DNA from: Prevotellaceae bacterium UBA4372
GTDB lineage: Bacteria; Bacteroidota; Bacteroidia; Bacteroidales; Bacteroidaceae
Assembly (NCBI GenBank): GCA_002391275.1
Contig: DGSC01000037.1
Span: forward strand, 1 to 63,282
Length of the DNA stretch: 63,282 bases
Direction: 5' to 3'
Shown one piece after another: positions 15,580-23,825 of the stretch; within the stretch, counting starts at the first letter, position 1; each line of letters opens with the position of its first letter. A program made the position numbers and the translations under genes. The notes below the pieces were generated by a model. The model searched no databases, had not been told where the DNA came from, and saw nothing but the letters and a program-made list of their open reading frames with translations.

Positions 15580-17322
15580 TTACCGTCTCAGCACTTTGTG
15601 TCCTTTATGAATGTAAATGCCGGGTTGGGTAACCTCGCCATGGATGGCACGTCCATCCAACGTGTAGGTGCCTTTGCCCAGAGATGTCTTGGATGCCGTT
15701 TGTGAGTCTTTTGGCGACTGGATGCCCACGAGGTTGTCTGTTGAAAGGTACACAATACCTTGTCTTACCGTTAGGTATAAACAATCGCTGGCAGCGCCTT
15801 GGGTGCGTATATGAGTGATCTCACCTTTTTCGTTGCATACGAAGGGACGTATTATGTAGGTGGAACCTTCCGTAAAACGCTGTGAAGTTAATGTGACGTT
15901 AAACCATGTATTACTCCATCCGTACCAGCATCGCAGACCCTCGAAGGAGAATGAGGAGAGCCAGCTCAGCAACGTGCCGTCCGTGCTGTAGAGAGCCACG
16001 CCTATCTGCCCACTGAGGGTTGAGCTCTCGTCGCGAGGTCCAGTGTCGGAAGAATAGTTCCAGACGTTGTCAATGTGGAAGATTGCTTCTTCGTTAATGG
16101 CATACTCAGTTTTTTCGGCATAGAACTTGTCAGCGTAGAACACGTCCTCATGTGGGCCTGTGGTTTCGGGTGTTATGTGGCATATCATCCAGTGGTTGTA
16201 TCGGTAGTCATTGCTCTGCGAGGTATAGAAGTCGTTCAAGGCGAACCAGCCGTTAGAATAGCCGTACCAGCCCCAGTTGACGTGATAGAATGAGCCTCGG
16301 CATCCGTCAATCACAAAGATGTGTCCGGCATTGTCTTTAACGTTAGCGCCGCGGTATATGATGGGTCGCGAGGCTTCCAGCTCGGTATGGAGGATAGCTT
16401 CCCAGTCGTCGTCGGTGTGGTATTTGGCATTATAGGTGGCAATGTTAGGGTTGTAGCCAAAGTTTTGGATGAGGGCATAGCCGATGTCGTTAACGTAAGA
16501 GTTCGACCAGTTCAGTCCGTAGTCCATGGCCACACTTACTCCGCAGTCCAAAACGAGTTGCGCCACGGCTCTTGCCTGCTCTGAAGTATAATTGTCGTTT
16601 GAGTAAGTGTCGCGCATATTTCCCCATTTGTAGGTATGTGCATTAAAGTTACTGGACAGCTGCATCTTCTGTGTCGTGGTAGTGTATGCGAAAGAGCCTT
16701 GTCCCTGTTCAGGATAGGCATAGTGTTTCATAATCTGAGCCATGGCGATGGCTCCGCATCCGGCCAGCGTGTGTTGTGAACTCATGGTGGGGCACATGTT
16801 GTAGAAGGGCTGGTTCTGCCCCCATTGTGCAGTCACCAAAGGGTTGACGTCCTGCCACTTGGCTTCCGGTGTCTCTTTCTTAGGCGCTAAGAAGTTATTG
16901 CGTACGTTTTCGTACTGATATGTGAATGCATCCAGAAGTTCACAGAGACCATCAGGCAAAAGGCTCACATCTATGGAACCCTGTTCGGAATAGCCGAGGA
17001 TTGGGGTCATGCGGCTGTCACCGCCGATGATGACAAATCCTCCGTCGGCAATGTTGAAAACGTAGAACGGCTGCTCGTCGGTATTGGCGAAGGAGGCTCT
17101 GGGAGCCGAGAATCGGGCGTTGCGGCTGTTGCTTCGGCGAAGCCCCAGTTCTATTTCCAACAAGTTGCCTTTCAGCGGATTCAGAGTGATGTTCTTGTTG
17201 CTGATTCCGTTATCGACAAGGAATTTCTCTGCTGTTGCCCGTGCGTCGGCGAGGCTACGCTGGTTGGCAAAAAGGTAAGTTGGTAGTAAAGCTGCTACCA
17301 GGAATAAGATTATTTTCTTCAT
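15580..17322 (-). CDS. C10-family (streptopain-like) cysteine protease, secreted
   Basis: A 580-residue protein with a signal peptide (1-19), an inhibitory prodomain of Spi type (~20-140) and a mature C10 domain. The catalytic Cys is C189 in TLAGCGAIAMAQIMKHY and the catalytic His is H334 in AGHIFVIDGCRGSFYHVNWGW. After ~residue 400 there are beta-sandwich regions. The end (YTLDGRAIHGEVTQPGIYIHKGHKVLRR) looks like a type IX secretion sorting tail. It is probably exported as a zymogen and activated outside the cell. It is the first gene of the leftward run, with a TAnnTTTG element upstream. Similar enzymes in oral and gut Bacteroidales cut host or dietary proteins. Confidence 0.9.
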   Translation of the reverse strand: MKKIILFLVAALLPTYLFANQRSLADARATAEKFLVDNGISNKNITLNPLKGNLLEIELGLRRSNSRNARFSAPRASFANTDEQPFYVFNIADGGFVIIGGDSRMTPILGYSEQGSIDVSLLPDGLCELLDAFTYQYENVRNNFLAPKKETPEAKWQDVNPLVTAQWGQNQPFYNMCPTMSSQHTLAGCGAIAMAQIMKHYAYPEQGQGSFAYTTTTQKMQLSSNFNAHTYKWGNMRDTYSNDNYTSEQARAVAQLVLDCGVSVAMDYGLNWSNSYVNDIGYALIQNFGYNPNIATYNAKYHTDDDWEAILHTELEASRPIIYRGANVKDNAGHIFVIDGCRGSFYHVNWGWYGYSNGWFALNDFYTSQSNDYRYNHWMICHITPETTGPHEDVFYADKFYAEKTEYAINEEAIFHIDNVWNYSSDTGPRDESSTLSGQIGVALYSTDGTLLSWLSSFSFEGLRCWYGWSNTWFNVTLTSQRFTEGSTYIIRPFVCNEKGEITHIRTQGAASDCLYLTVRQGIVYLSTDNLVGIQSPKDSQTASKTSLGKGTYTLDGRAIHGEVTQPGIYIHKGHKVLRR

Positions 17323-17365
17323 TGTTGCTTATTTATTGTAGCCTATTTATTTTAAGTTTGTGCGT

Positions 17366-17373
17366 CAAAGGTA
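17366..17373 (-). promoter_or_regulatory. -7 promoter element of the C10 protease gene
   Basis: TACCTTTG on the minus strand fits TAnnTTTG and lies 44 nt upstream of the ATG. No clear -33 TTG at 19-20 nt. An A10 run (17406-17415) lies ~33 nt further upstream. Confidence 0.5.
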
Positions 17374-17645
17374 TACATTAAAATCAAATTACTCTTGCTT
17401 TTTCCAAAAAAAAAACGAAAAGGTTGTACTTTTTTATTTTGCGGTCTGCTAAACACAAGTGCAACCATTTCAAGTCTTTACTACAAAGCATTTGGAATTG
17501 TCAATGACGCCTGACAATCCCTTGTCAGCCTTGCGCAGTGGGTTGAGTGATGAAGTTGTAACGTCAACCTTACATGGCAAGGCCTGTTTCCCCTTTTTAT
17601 TACCGTTTGTTTATAAATAATCCAGGGCATGCGCCCAATAGTTTT

Positions 17646-17715
17646 GATTATTCCATGGCCTTGGAACAATCATTCCATGACCATCGAATGATTGTTCCAA
17701 GGCCATGGAATGATC
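17646..17715. repeat. Long near-perfect inverted repeat (30-bp arms, 10-nt loop)
   Basis: Arms 17646-17675 and 17686-17715 are complementary with one mismatch, around a CATGACCATC loop. Each arm contains CCATGG and TTCCATGG/CCAAGG sub-palindromes, so alternative foldings are possible. CTTTTT follows on the plus strand, so it could act as a strong terminator, or it may be a non-autonomous mobile element end or an RNA structure. Confidence 0.85.
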
Positions 17716-18151
17716 TTTTTGCCTATATGTTTTTTGTTCTTTAACCTGCTAAACAGCTTTCGGGACCTGGCTTCATGGACTCAACAGCGAATGAAGATTC
17801 CGTTTTTTGTGGACTGACGACCTCTGAAAGCCTACAAAGAAACCTGCTAAGGCAAGAGTTCAAATTACTTTTGTCTCTTGTTTCTGGGAATACATCGGTT
17901 GTGTTGTCATATATTTTTACCTATTCGCGTGATTCATGATTTTTTAGGCTTATCAGCAAAATCGCTTAGGTTCGTCTACATATTTTGTTGCCCGAAAAAT
18001 TAGAATATCCCTATTGTGCCTTATGTTAAATAAGTTGTTCCTTTGGTTTGAGCCTGTGTAATTTTTCCTTTTTGATGTGGTTGTGACCTTTCTTCGAGCA
18101 TAATTAGCTCATTTTCATCTTTAGTTTCTTAGGTTGTTAATGTAAATAATA

Positions 18152-18159
18152 CCCCCCCC
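18152..18159. repeat. C8 homopolymer upstream of the fimbrial promoter
   Basis: Eight consecutive C residues in an A/T-rich context, 25 nt before the -33 TTG of the fimbrial operon. Homopolymer runs at such positions can change length by slipped-strand mispairing. Confidence 0.8.
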
Positions 18160-18184
18160 GTTAACAATATTTAACTTAATATAC

Positions 18185-18215
18185 TTGATTGATATTACTT
18201 TTATTCGTAACTTTG
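18185..18215 (+). promoter_or_regulatory. Promoter of the fimbrial operon
   Basis: TTG (18185-18187), a 20-nt spacer and TAACTTTG (18208-18215) match the Bacteroidetes -33/-7 consensus. The predicted leader to the ATG at 18302 is ~80 nt. Confidence 0.65.
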
Positions 18216-18301
18216 TAGAGTTTAAGGTAAAGATAGGAACGTATAGATTGAAAAAAATATACATTTAGTGCCTGATTACATCATCAAATACAGTCGTTGA
18301 T

Positions 18302-19858
18302 ATGTCTTTAAAGAAAGGTTTTATAAGGATTTCGATAGCTGTTTTGGCCTTGGTACCATTAAGCGCTTCTGCTCAATGGTCCCTAAAGAATAATTTGCTC
18401 TATGATGCAGCTCTAAGCTTTAATGCTGGTGTTGAGAAGAGCGTCGGCAATCGACATCGCTGGACGTTAGCTCTCGGTGCTGGCTTCAGCCCTTTCGAGA
18501 CGAGTGCATCGTCTGAAAGGCGTTGGCGTCACCTGCTTGTTATGCCCGAGGCTCGTTATTGGTTCTGCGAGGCGTATAGTCATCATTTCCTTAGTGTGAA
18601 CGCCCTTTATTCCCATTATAATGCTTCCCAGCTCGACCTGCCTCTTTATGCTACCAAGGACTATCGTTATCAAGGTGACCTTGTTGGTCTTGGTGCTTCG
18701 TGGGGCTATGCTGTGCCCATAGGACGTCATAACCATTGGAACATCGAATTTGAGTTAGGTGCCGATCTTGCTTACACGTGGTTCGATAAATATGAATGTC
18801 ACCATTGTGGCACAAAATTGGCCTCTGAGGATAAATGGCTCGTCCTGCCAAAGTTGGGCGTAAGCTTGGCGTGGGTTCTTCCTTCACGTAGCTTCAATGA
18901 AGAACGTGCTCATGCATGCGATGACCTCGCCTACGATAATATACCTTGGGCTTCATCAGGATCTTTCACTCCCGCTTTCACCGAGGTGGCAGATAATTCC
19001 GGACGTGCCGGACAACTGCAGAAGGACAATCCCGTACTTGCACATATTTCTAAATATCGTCCTTACGACAATACTCGTGTACTCCGTAAGGAGAAAGATA
19101 TGCTTTATGTGCATTTCCCCCTTGGTGGAATGACGCTAAGACCCGACTACCGCAACAACGCTGAGGTGCTGGATCGTATTGTCGACATCGCGCGTCAGAT
19201 TATGTCCGACTCCACGTCGAGTGTTAAAACCATACAAGTCATTGGTCTGGCTTCAATCGAAGGTGAGGAAAGTCACAACTGCGAGCTCGCTCAGGGACGT
19301 GCTGAAGCCTTACGCAACTACATAGAGCAACAACTACCTGAAACCCACGGCCTCTTTGAGTTGAACAACGGATGCGAAGCTTGGGCAGAGTTTGAGGATC
19401 AGGTGAAAGACCTTCGTGATAATTTGCCAGCTGGCTCAACTGTCTCTGCAGCTGATCTCAGTGCGGTACTCGATGTCATCCATTCGGAACCAGATCATAG
19501 CCTACGTGAACAGCTTATCCGTGACATCAATGGTGGCCAGACGTTTAATTACCTTCGTGAAAACGTCCTCTCAGACCAACGTAATTCAGGCTATCTTCGT
19601 ATTTATTATGATTATGAACCCGATGTAGCAGCGCGTACTATCAATGCGGCGTCTGCTCTCATGAAGGAAAAACGCTATACTGAGGCACTGCCTATGTTGC
19701 AAGGTGTCAGCAATGACGTTCGCGCTTGGAATGCCCTCGGCGTATGTCTCTATATGACAGGCAAGAAGAAAGCATCCATGTCCTACTTCCTCAAGGCGGC
19801 CAAAGAAGGGAATCAGGATGCAATAAACAATTTGAAGCATTTGGAGAATCAAAAATAA
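18302..19858 (+). CDS. DUF3575 outer-membrane protein with OmpA-like/TPR C-terminus
   Basis: A 518-residue protein with a signal peptide (1-24, ASAQW). The N-terminal ~200 residues form a DUF3575-type beta-barrel (WSLKNNLLYDAALSFNAGVE, WNIEFELGADLAYTWFDKY). Residues ~255-430 show an OmpA-like pattern (DRIVDIARQIM, TIQVIGLASIEGEE, RAEALRNYIEQQLP) suited to peptidoglycan or periplasmic contact. The end has a TPR-like pair (ALPMLQGVSNDVRAWNALGVCLYMTGKKKASMSYFLKAA). Such proteins lead many Bacteroidales fimbrial loci and may help assemble or anchor the fimbriae. It is the first gene of the operon; the next start is ~36 nt away. Confidence 0.8.
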   Translation: MSLKKGFIRISIAVLALVPLSASAQWSLKNNLLYDAALSFNAGVEKSVGNRHRWTLALGAGFSPFETSASSERRWRHLLVMPEARYWFCEAYSHHFLSVNALYSHYNASQLDLPLYATKDYRYQGDLVGLGASWGYAVPIGRHNHWNIEFELGADLAYTWFDKYECHHCGTKLASEDKWLVLPKLGVSLAWVLPSRSFNEERAHACDDLAYDNIPWASSGSFTPAFTEVADNSGRAGQLQKDNPVLAHISKYRPYDNTRVLRKEKDMLYVHFPLGGMTLRPDYRNNAEVLDRIVDIARQIMSDSTSSVKTIQVIGLASIEGEESHNCELAQGRAEALRNYIEQQLPETHGLFELNNGCEAWAEFEDQVKDLRDNLPAGSTVSAADLSAVLDVIHSEPDHSLREQLIRDINGGQTFNYLRENVLSDQRNSGYLRIYYDYEPDVAARTINAASALMKEKRYTEALPMLQGVSNDVRAWNALGVCLYMTGKKKASMSYFLKAAKEGNQDAINNLKHLENQK

Positions 19859-19893
19859 GAACTAAGACCTTAGGGTAAAATTCGCGTTTGAGA

Positions 19894-21756
19894 ATGCATA
19901 CACAAATAACATATTCAGCATTGCGATTCAGTCGTCTGCGGGTCGGCCTGATGTCACTATGTCTTTTAGGCATTCTGACATCATGTATCGATGAGCAGAT
20001 CACGACCAGCTATGAGCGTGCAGATGTGCCTTTGCAGTTCTCTTTGTCGCTGCCGCGTAACGGCTATGCCACCCGTCAGTCGGATGCGATCATCCAAGCT
20101 GCTAATAATAGTATTAGTGGTTTCCGTGGTATTCAGGATATCGCGGTAATTCCTTTCGCTTCTGCATCAGTCAGCGCCACCGACCATCCCATAGGTTACT
20201 CGCCGGCCATCCTTTCAATGCTAAAACCCGAGAAGCAGGCGGTTGTCAACACGATACCTTCCGGCAAACTTGTCGGCAACAATTATTCGGTACTGTTCGA
20301 AAACGTCAGTTTGCCCGAGGACACCCGCTCACTCCTCTTCTACGGAAAGGCCATAGATAGCGAGGTCGCACAGAGCGACTTGCCTTCGGGAACCCAGCTC
20401 AGCACTCTTGCTTCAGCCGAGCTCAACAATGTTCGCAAGCATAAGAACGGTTCCCTGCTCACCGTTGGTCAACCCTTGGCGCTCACGTCTACCCCGGCAT
20501 CGCTCTACTTCGCCCTTGAGAACATTTCATCGGACGATGTTACAAGTGAAAGATCCGACATGATGGTAGCCTATCTCAACAGCATAGTCACAGGATTGAC
20601 CAATGACAATCTGCTGACCACATCCGAAGCTGAGGACTTCCTCGACAACAAGGCTGGCTGTAGCCTCAATATCAAGGCACTCGTAAAAGACCTTTATAAC
20701 ACTTTGGATGTAGGAGCTACGAACACCCGTAATGCTATACTTGCAGGCTTCGTCGACAACGATATTGATGGCGATCTGATTTCCACTTTGGACAACTATC
20801 CTGCCAGCCTCTTCCTGCCTGATGGGGCAGCGGCTATCGAATATGTTGGTTCACCTACAAAATCTTTCCGTGCCGTCACTAATGGCGCCAGCTTCAGTGG
20901 CCTTGAAGTAGCGCCGCCTCATGTCTACACCTATCCTTCTGCATTATACTATCGTGCAAATAGCGGTATCTACACATCTAAGGTGTCACAGGCAGATAAA
21001 TACGTTGCCTCCAACTCGTGGCAAGACATCCTGAACAACTATTCATCCTCTCCTATCACCAATTACACCCGTTCGGCTGCCATCTCATCGCCTATTCAAT
21101 ATGCTGTCGGACGTTTAGATCTCACGGTAGAGTCGGCAGATGGTGATATCTTAGATCAGAAAAATGAAGTCGTGGAAGTGCCTGACTTAGGTTTCCCTGT
21201 TACGGCCGTCCTTATCAGCAATCAACGTCGCGTAGACTATATGTTCAATGCAGATATGGGAGCTGATGCCTTCACCGTGTACGACAATGCGATAGGTACG
21301 GTCTATTCCCCACGTCACGCCTACCACACTGCCCATGCCGAGACGCCTAATGCTACGCGTACCTTGGTGCTCCAGACGACGAGCACAAAAGACATTGCCG
21401 ACCTGACTCTCACACCTCATCATAAGGTGTATGTGGCTTTAGAGTTTGTCAATACGCTCAACACCTCATTCACAGGAATCGACGGACAAATAATTCCTGA
21501 AGGTTGCCATTTCTATCTCGTAGGTGAGCTTGATCCCACCCAGCTGTCAGGCTATGATGCCAACGATCCTGTCCGAAGTCGTGTGTTCACACAAGACTAT
21601 GTCACAGAGGCAAACTTTACTATATCTTCTTTGGCAAATGCCTATAACGTCATCCCCGACCTGCGTGTCTCGGAGCTGAAGATAGGTCTGAAAATCGACA
21701 CCAACTGGCAAGTGGGGTACCACTTTACTGACCAGCCAATAGAATTTCATAAATAA
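19894..21756 (+). CDS. Fimbrillin-like (Mfa1-type) lipoprotein, paralogue of the next gene
   Basis: About 620 residues from ATG 19894 (a TTG lies 6 nt earlier). The lipoprotein signal ends GILTSC. An N-terminal strand (VPLQFSLSLP) is followed by ATRQSD, a Thr-Arg site in the place where type V fimbrillins are cut to release the mature subunit. It aligns along its length with the next protein: GFRGIQDIAVIPF with NFRGLDDFYLVPF, LLFYGKAID with FLFYAKAID, NYPASLFLPDGAA with GYPADILLPEGAA, QYAVGRLD in both, and IPDLR near the end. This may be a minor or alternative shaft subunit. Codon use is less biased than in the next gene, suggesting lower expression. Confidence 0.78.
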   Translation: MHTQITYSALRFSRLRVGLMSLCLLGILTSCIDEQITTSYERADVPLQFSLSLPRNGYATRQSDAIIQAANNSISGFRGIQDIAVIPFASASVSATDHPIGYSPAILSMLKPEKQAVVNTIPSGKLVGNNYSVLFENVSLPEDTRSLLFYGKAIDSEVAQSDLPSGTQLSTLASAELNNVRKHKNGSLLTVGQPLALTSTPASLYFALENISSDDVTSERSDMMVAYLNSIVTGLTNDNLLTTSEAEDFLDNKAGCSLNIKALVKDLYNTLDVGATNTRNAILAGFVDNDIDGDLISTLDNYPASLFLPDGAAAIEYVGSPTKSFRAVTNGASFSGLEVAPPHVYTYPSALYYRANSGIYTSKVSQADKYVASNSWQDILNNYSSSPITNYTRSAAISSPIQYAVGRLDLTVESADGDILDQKNEVVEVPDLGFPVTAVLISNQRRVDYMFNADMGADAFTVYDNAIGTVYSPRHAYHTAHAETPNATRTLVLQTTSTKDIADLTLTPHHKVYVALEFVNTLNTSFTGIDGQIIPEGCHFYLVGELDPTQLSGYDANDPVRSRVFTQDYVTEANFTISSLANAYNVIPDLRVSELKIGLKIDTNWQVGYHFTDQPIEFHK

Positions 21757-21893
21757 TATATTTCAATAAGTATGTAATTATTCATCAAAAAACATTTGCC
21801 TATTAGCAAACAAGACTCACAATCCACCCTGGCTGTTAAGCAGCTAAATTAGTTTGAATTATTAATTTTATTTACCCTTTTATTAATTTAATT
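21757..21893. other. Gap between the two fimbrillin genes
   Basis: 137 bp, very A/T-rich. A TTTG near 21852 followed 17 nt later by TACCCTTT is a weak promoter candidate for the major subunit. No hairpin was recognised. Confidence 0.35.
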
Positions 21894-23702
21894 ATGAAAA
21901 AAACATTTAAGTTCGCGTTACTGAGTGCAACAGCACTCGTAGGCATGAGTCTCGCCAGCTGCACCGCTGAGGATGCAATCGAGACCAATCCCAACGTTGA
22001 GGGCGAGACTGTGAAGACCGCCTTCACAATCTCCTTCCCCAATGCTATCCAGACTCGTATGGGAGCTACTGAAGTTCAGCAGTCTGGCAACTTCCGTGGT
22101 TTGGACGATTTCTACCTCGTTCCCTTCGGTCAAGCTGTTTCTGCTGGTACCGAGACCAAGCTTGGTAGCATCATCACGCTGTCTTCTTTCAGCGCTTTTG
22201 ATTTCGCCTCTGCTAATGCAAAGGTTTACTCTGGTCAGACCGTTCCCGTCGGTACCAACCATTTCCTCTTCTATGCTAAGGCTATTGATGCAGCTGCCAA
22301 TACAGCTATCACCACCGATGCACAGAAGCACCAGTATGGTATTTTGGATGTGAAGACTGGCTCCACGTCTGGTATTGTTGAGGCCAGCTACACGAAGGTT
22401 AACGACATCACCTTCTCGCCGGTTCAGATTCAGACCAGCACTGCCACTTGCGGCGGCAGCACCAAGGGCCAGGCTCTGATCACTCTTCTCAACAATGTTG
22501 AGGACGCTACCGACGGAACTACTGCTTGGTCAACCGTAACAGAGACCGCTAACCCCCTGCTGTACAAGTTGTATCAGAAGTTCACTGCTCTTACTACTGG
22601 TTCTTCAGCTAACGTTCGCGATGCTTTGGAAGACCTCTATGTTTCTTTGAACAGTATGGCTGCCAACTCCAGCAACTCTGGCTATTCTGTTGCTATGGCC
22701 ATCCGCAACGTCATTTCTGCTGCTTGCGCTACAGCTCCTGCTGCTGACGCTACTACCATCGGTGCCCTGAAAGATACCTATACGGGCTATCCCGCCGACA
22801 TCCTTCTTCCTGAAGGTGCAGCACGCGTTACTTTCTCTGGTGGCTCATTCTCATGGGCTGGCAATGAGGCACATGCTACTCAGCTCGGCATCACAGCTCT
22901 GGGTACCTATGTTTATCCCGCCAACCTTTGGTATTTCGCTAACAGCGGGCTGAAGACTGAAAAAGCTGTTAAACTCACCGCTGCTAACGTCGGCTCTAAG
23001 ACTTGGGCTGAGGTGCTTTCATCTCTTTATGGTGGAACAACCGCTGGCACACAGGTTGATGATGACACTCGTTCTGTAGTTATGACCGATCAGGCTCAGT
23101 ATGCAGTAGGTCGTCTCGATGCTTCAATGGTTGCCTTGAACGCAAATCCCTACTACGACAAGAAGGGTGAGGTAGTGGATGTAACCAACGGCTTCACATT
23201 GAAGGGTATCCTCGTTGGTGGTCAGAAGCCCGTCGACTGGAAGTTCCAGCCCACAGGTACTACTGAGTACACTGTTTACGACAATGCTCTGAACACTGGT
23301 ACTTGGACCATTAAGAACGGTACTGCTTCTGGCACTAACTACACGCTGCTCCTCGAGACTGCAGCTGATGTACCTGTTAACGTTGCTCTTGAGCTCGTCA
23401 ACAATGGTAATGACTTCGAAGGTGCTGACGGTGTAATCCCCGCTGGTGGCACATTCTATCTCATGGCAACACTGACTCCTTCTGAGGGCACTGGCTACAA
23501 TGCTACGACCATGAACCAGGTCTTCAAGCAGGACTACAACACGGTTGTTACGTTCACTCTTGGCAACGGTACCAACACAGGTAATGGTGGTCTGGCTACC
23601 GCAACCAACGGTATCCCCGATCTCCGTACTCCTACTGTTGAACTCGGCCTCTCCGTCAACCTCGAATGGCAGGCTGGTCTGGTCTTCAACAAGACATTCT
23701 AA
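21894..23702 (+). CDS. Major fimbrillin (Mfa1-like) lipoprotein
   Basis: A 602-residue protein with a lipoprotein signal ending SLASC (C23), first strand TAFTISFPNAIQ and a Thr-Arg site (R55 in QTRMGATE) where maturation cleavage is expected for type V fimbriae. The sequence is rich in A, T, G and N with strongly biased codons (GCT, GGT, AAC, CTC), as in a highly expressed structural protein. It is followed by a hairpin before the anchor gene. In the Porphyromonas mfa/fim systems the analogous subunit polymerises by donor-strand exchange on the cell surface. No gingipain gene is in view, so the protease is unknown. Major-subunit status is inferred from codon use and the hairpin. Confidence 0.85.
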   Translation: MKKTFKFALLSATALVGMSLASCTAEDAIETNPNVEGETVKTAFTISFPNAIQTRMGATEVQQSGNFRGLDDFYLVPFGQAVSAGTETKLGSIITLSSFSAFDFASANAKVYSGQTVPVGTNHFLFYAKAIDAAANTAITTDAQKHQYGILDVKTGSTSGIVEASYTKVNDITFSPVQIQTSTATCGGSTKGQALITLLNNVEDATDGTTAWSTVTETANPLLYKLYQKFTALTTGSSANVRDALEDLYVSLNSMAANSSNSGYSVAMAIRNVISAACATAPAADATTIGALKDTYTGYPADILLPEGAARVTFSGGSFSWAGNEAHATQLGITALGTYVYPANLWYFANSGLKTEKAVKLTAANVGSKTWAEVLSSLYGGTTAGTQVDDDTRSVVMTDQAQYAVGRLDASMVALNANPYYDKKGEVVDVTNGFTLKGILVGGQKPVDWKFQPTGTTEYTVYDNALNTGTWTIKNGTASGTNYTLLLETAADVPVNVALELVNNGNDFEGADGVIPAGGTFYLMATLTPSEGTGYNATTMNQVFKQDYNTVVTFTLGNGTNTGNGGLATATNGIPDLRTPTVELGLSVNLEWQAGLVFNKTF

Positions 23703-23713
23703 ACCCTTATTAT

Positions 23714-23748
23714 CCCACGGGCGTCGCTTCTTGGGCGTCGCCCGTGGG
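23714..23748 (+). terminator. Hairpin after the major fimbrillin (possible attenuator)
   Basis: CCCACGGGCG (23714-23723) pairs perfectly with CGCCCGTGGG (23739-23748). There is no T-tract, so it may be a weak terminator or a 3' end stabiliser rather than a full stop. It lies 12 nt after the stop of the major subunit and ~80 nt before the anchor gene. Confidence 0.7.
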
Positions 23749-23768
23749 GCTATTTAACTTCATCTTCA

Positions 23769-23785
23769 TACGCGTACGCGCGTAC
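23769..23785. repeat. Short REP-like palindrome in the fimbrial operon
   Basis: TACGCG-TACG-CGCGTA is a 6-bp stem with a 4-nt loop, followed by A/T-rich TTAATATATTATAATA. Its CG-alternating stem resembles the RAYT-associated palindromes at 13771 and 14469 but its flanks differ. Confidence 0.5.
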
Positions 23786-23825
23786 ATTAATATATTATAA
23801 TAGATAGCATTTTTTAATAGCGTAT

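Larger units (their letters stand above)
17323..18301. other. 979-bp non-coding region between protease and fimbrial operons
   Basis: No convincing gene was found; short open frames lack recognisable content. The region is A/T-rich. It contains the protease promoter, an A10 run, a 30-bp-arm inverted repeat at 17646-17715, a C8 run at 18152-18159 and the fimbrial promoter at 18185-18215. A structured or small RNA could lie around the inverted repeat, but the sequence does not prove it. Confidence 0.7.

Noticed and set aside
17481..17669. 62-codon minus-strand frame over the inverted repeat
   Set aside because: No start context, no domain, and half of it is the palindrome.
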